Origin: Anaerolineae bacterium
GTDB taxonomy: Bacteria; Chloroflexota; Anaerolineae; Promineifilales; Promineifilaceae
Length of the DNA: 14,859 nt
Direction: 5' to 3'
Assembly: GCA_028277515.1 (NCBI GenBank)
Contig: JANQGC010000148.1
Location: forward strand, 1-14,859
The notes beneath the pieces are model-generated. The model was not told the origin of the DNA. It worked only from the letters and a program-made list of their open reading frames with translations, and did not search any database. The translations under genes and the position numbers were made by a program. Positions 14,224-14,859 of the stretch are shown piece after piece; position 1 is the stretch's first letter; each line of letters starts with the position of its first letter.

Positions 14224-14859
14224 ATGCAGCAGGGTCAAACCTGGGAACCACAACTGCTGGCCATGGCGCATGAAGCTGCCTTACCCACAACATTTCAACT
14301 GCCGCATGTGATTGGGGATGAGAGCCTGCTACAGCAAGCTCACAACCATTGTGATCGACTGACTGCAAAGCACAGCCGCTCCTTTCACCTGGCATCGGGA
14401 TTGCTGCCCCATGGCAAACAACAGGCTGTTCGCGCCTTATACGCTCTTTGCCGCGTCACCGACGACATCGTTGACCACCATCCGCAATCGGCCGCCGTTG
14501 AACTCAAGCAGTGGCACGACCAGGTATTTGCCCAGGAACCACCACCAGGTGACTTAGTGGCCGTTGCCTGGGCTGACACACGCGCACGTTATAAAATGCC
14601 TCCACGTTATGCTGAACAACTTTTTGAAGGTGTCGCCCGCGACCTGGTACAAACCCGCTACGACAACTTTACCGAGCTGGCTACCTATGCCTATGGTGTC
14701 GCTTCTACGGTCGGATTGATGAGCATGCACATTATCGGCAGCAGCGGTAAGGAAGCCATCCCTTACGCCATCAAGTTGGGCCTCGCTTTGCAGCTAACCA
14801 ACATTTTGCGCGATGTGGCCGAGGATTGGGATCGGGGACGTGTCTACCTGCCCCAGGAT
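14224..14859 (+). CDS. crtB: Phytoene synthase, partial at the right edge
   Basis: The enzyme condenses two geranylgeranyl diphosphates to phytoene, the first committed carotenoid step. The open frame of 212 codons runs off the window. The start is ATG 14224, with GGAGG 6 nt upstream. Trans-prenyl-synthase motifs are present: the first aspartate-rich motif DDIVD (80-84), preceded by RALYALCRVT (70-79), and the second in NILRDVAEDWDRGRVYLP (193-210). Full-length enzymes are about 300 aa, so roughly 90 C-terminal residues are missing. The first ~40 residues are a poorly conserved lead-in. It is transcribed away from the CarH-like regulator, the classic arrangement for light-induced carotenogenesis. 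Confidence 0.95.
   Translation, partial: MQQGQTWEPQLLAMAHEAALPTTFQLPHVIGDESLLQQAHNHCDRLTAKHSRSFHLASGLLPHGKQQAVRALYALCRVTDDIVDHHPQSAAVELKQWHDQVFAQEPPPGDLVAVAWADTRARYKMPPRYAEQLFEGVARDLVQTRYDNFTELATYAYGVASTVGLMSMHIIGSSGKEAIPYAIKLGLALQLTNILRDVAEDWDRGRVYLPQD

Overview
The window looks like a chromosomal segment of a moderately GC-rich bacterium, most likely a Chloroflexota-type lineage. This is inferred from the gene repertoire: a B12-type MerR photoregulator next to carotenoid genes, a fused CrtYcd lycopene cyclase, a carotenoid-cluster P450, an SLC13 permease with TrkA-C domains, and a propeller-type protein. Hairpin-rich intergenic repeats also fit. No rRNA, tRNA or CRISPR array was seen, so the assignment is not firm.

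Left part (1-2260, minus strand): the N-terminal end of a repeat or propeller-like protein runs off the left edge. It is preceded by a small, probably frameshifted ORF, then a hairpin-bearing gap, then an SLC13-family anion permease that starts at TTG.

Middle (2261-6037): an AT-rich gap carries copy 1 of a dispersed hairpin element. It is followed by an AT-rich plus-strand DNA methyltransferase of the Zn-ribbon adenine methylase type (COG1743/DUF1156-like). Its only downstream companion is a 14-codon stub that may be the remains of a lost restriction gene. Next comes methylthioribose-1-phosphate isomerase (mtnA, minus strand), then a 130-bp string of five consecutive short hairpins.

Right part (6038-14859): a carotenoid locus. 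On the minus strand, in transcription order, are a MerR/cobalamin-binding regulator of the CarH/LitR type, copy 2 of the hairpin element, phytoene desaturase (crtI), a cytochrome P450 (probably a carotenoid hydroxylase) and a family 2 glycosyltransferase. After a short repeat-bearing gap come a CrtYcd-type lycopene cyclase, a TIGR01777 epimerase and plsY. Phytoene synthase (crtB) is divergent from the regulator and is cut by the right edge. Together these genes can make phytoene (crtB), desaturate it to lycopene (crtI), cyclise it (lycopene cyclase), probably hydroxylate the ring (P450) and probably glycosylate the product (GT2). This would give a membrane xanthophyll glycoside, probably under light control through the B12 regulator. 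Gene junctions are tight (P450/GT2 overlap, cyclase/epimerase 3-bp gap, epimerase/plsY GTGA overlap), which indicates operons.

The most unusual structure is non-coding: two inverted ~105-bp copies of a two-hairpin element about 10 kb apart, and two further intergenic strings of hairpins with 4-nt loops.
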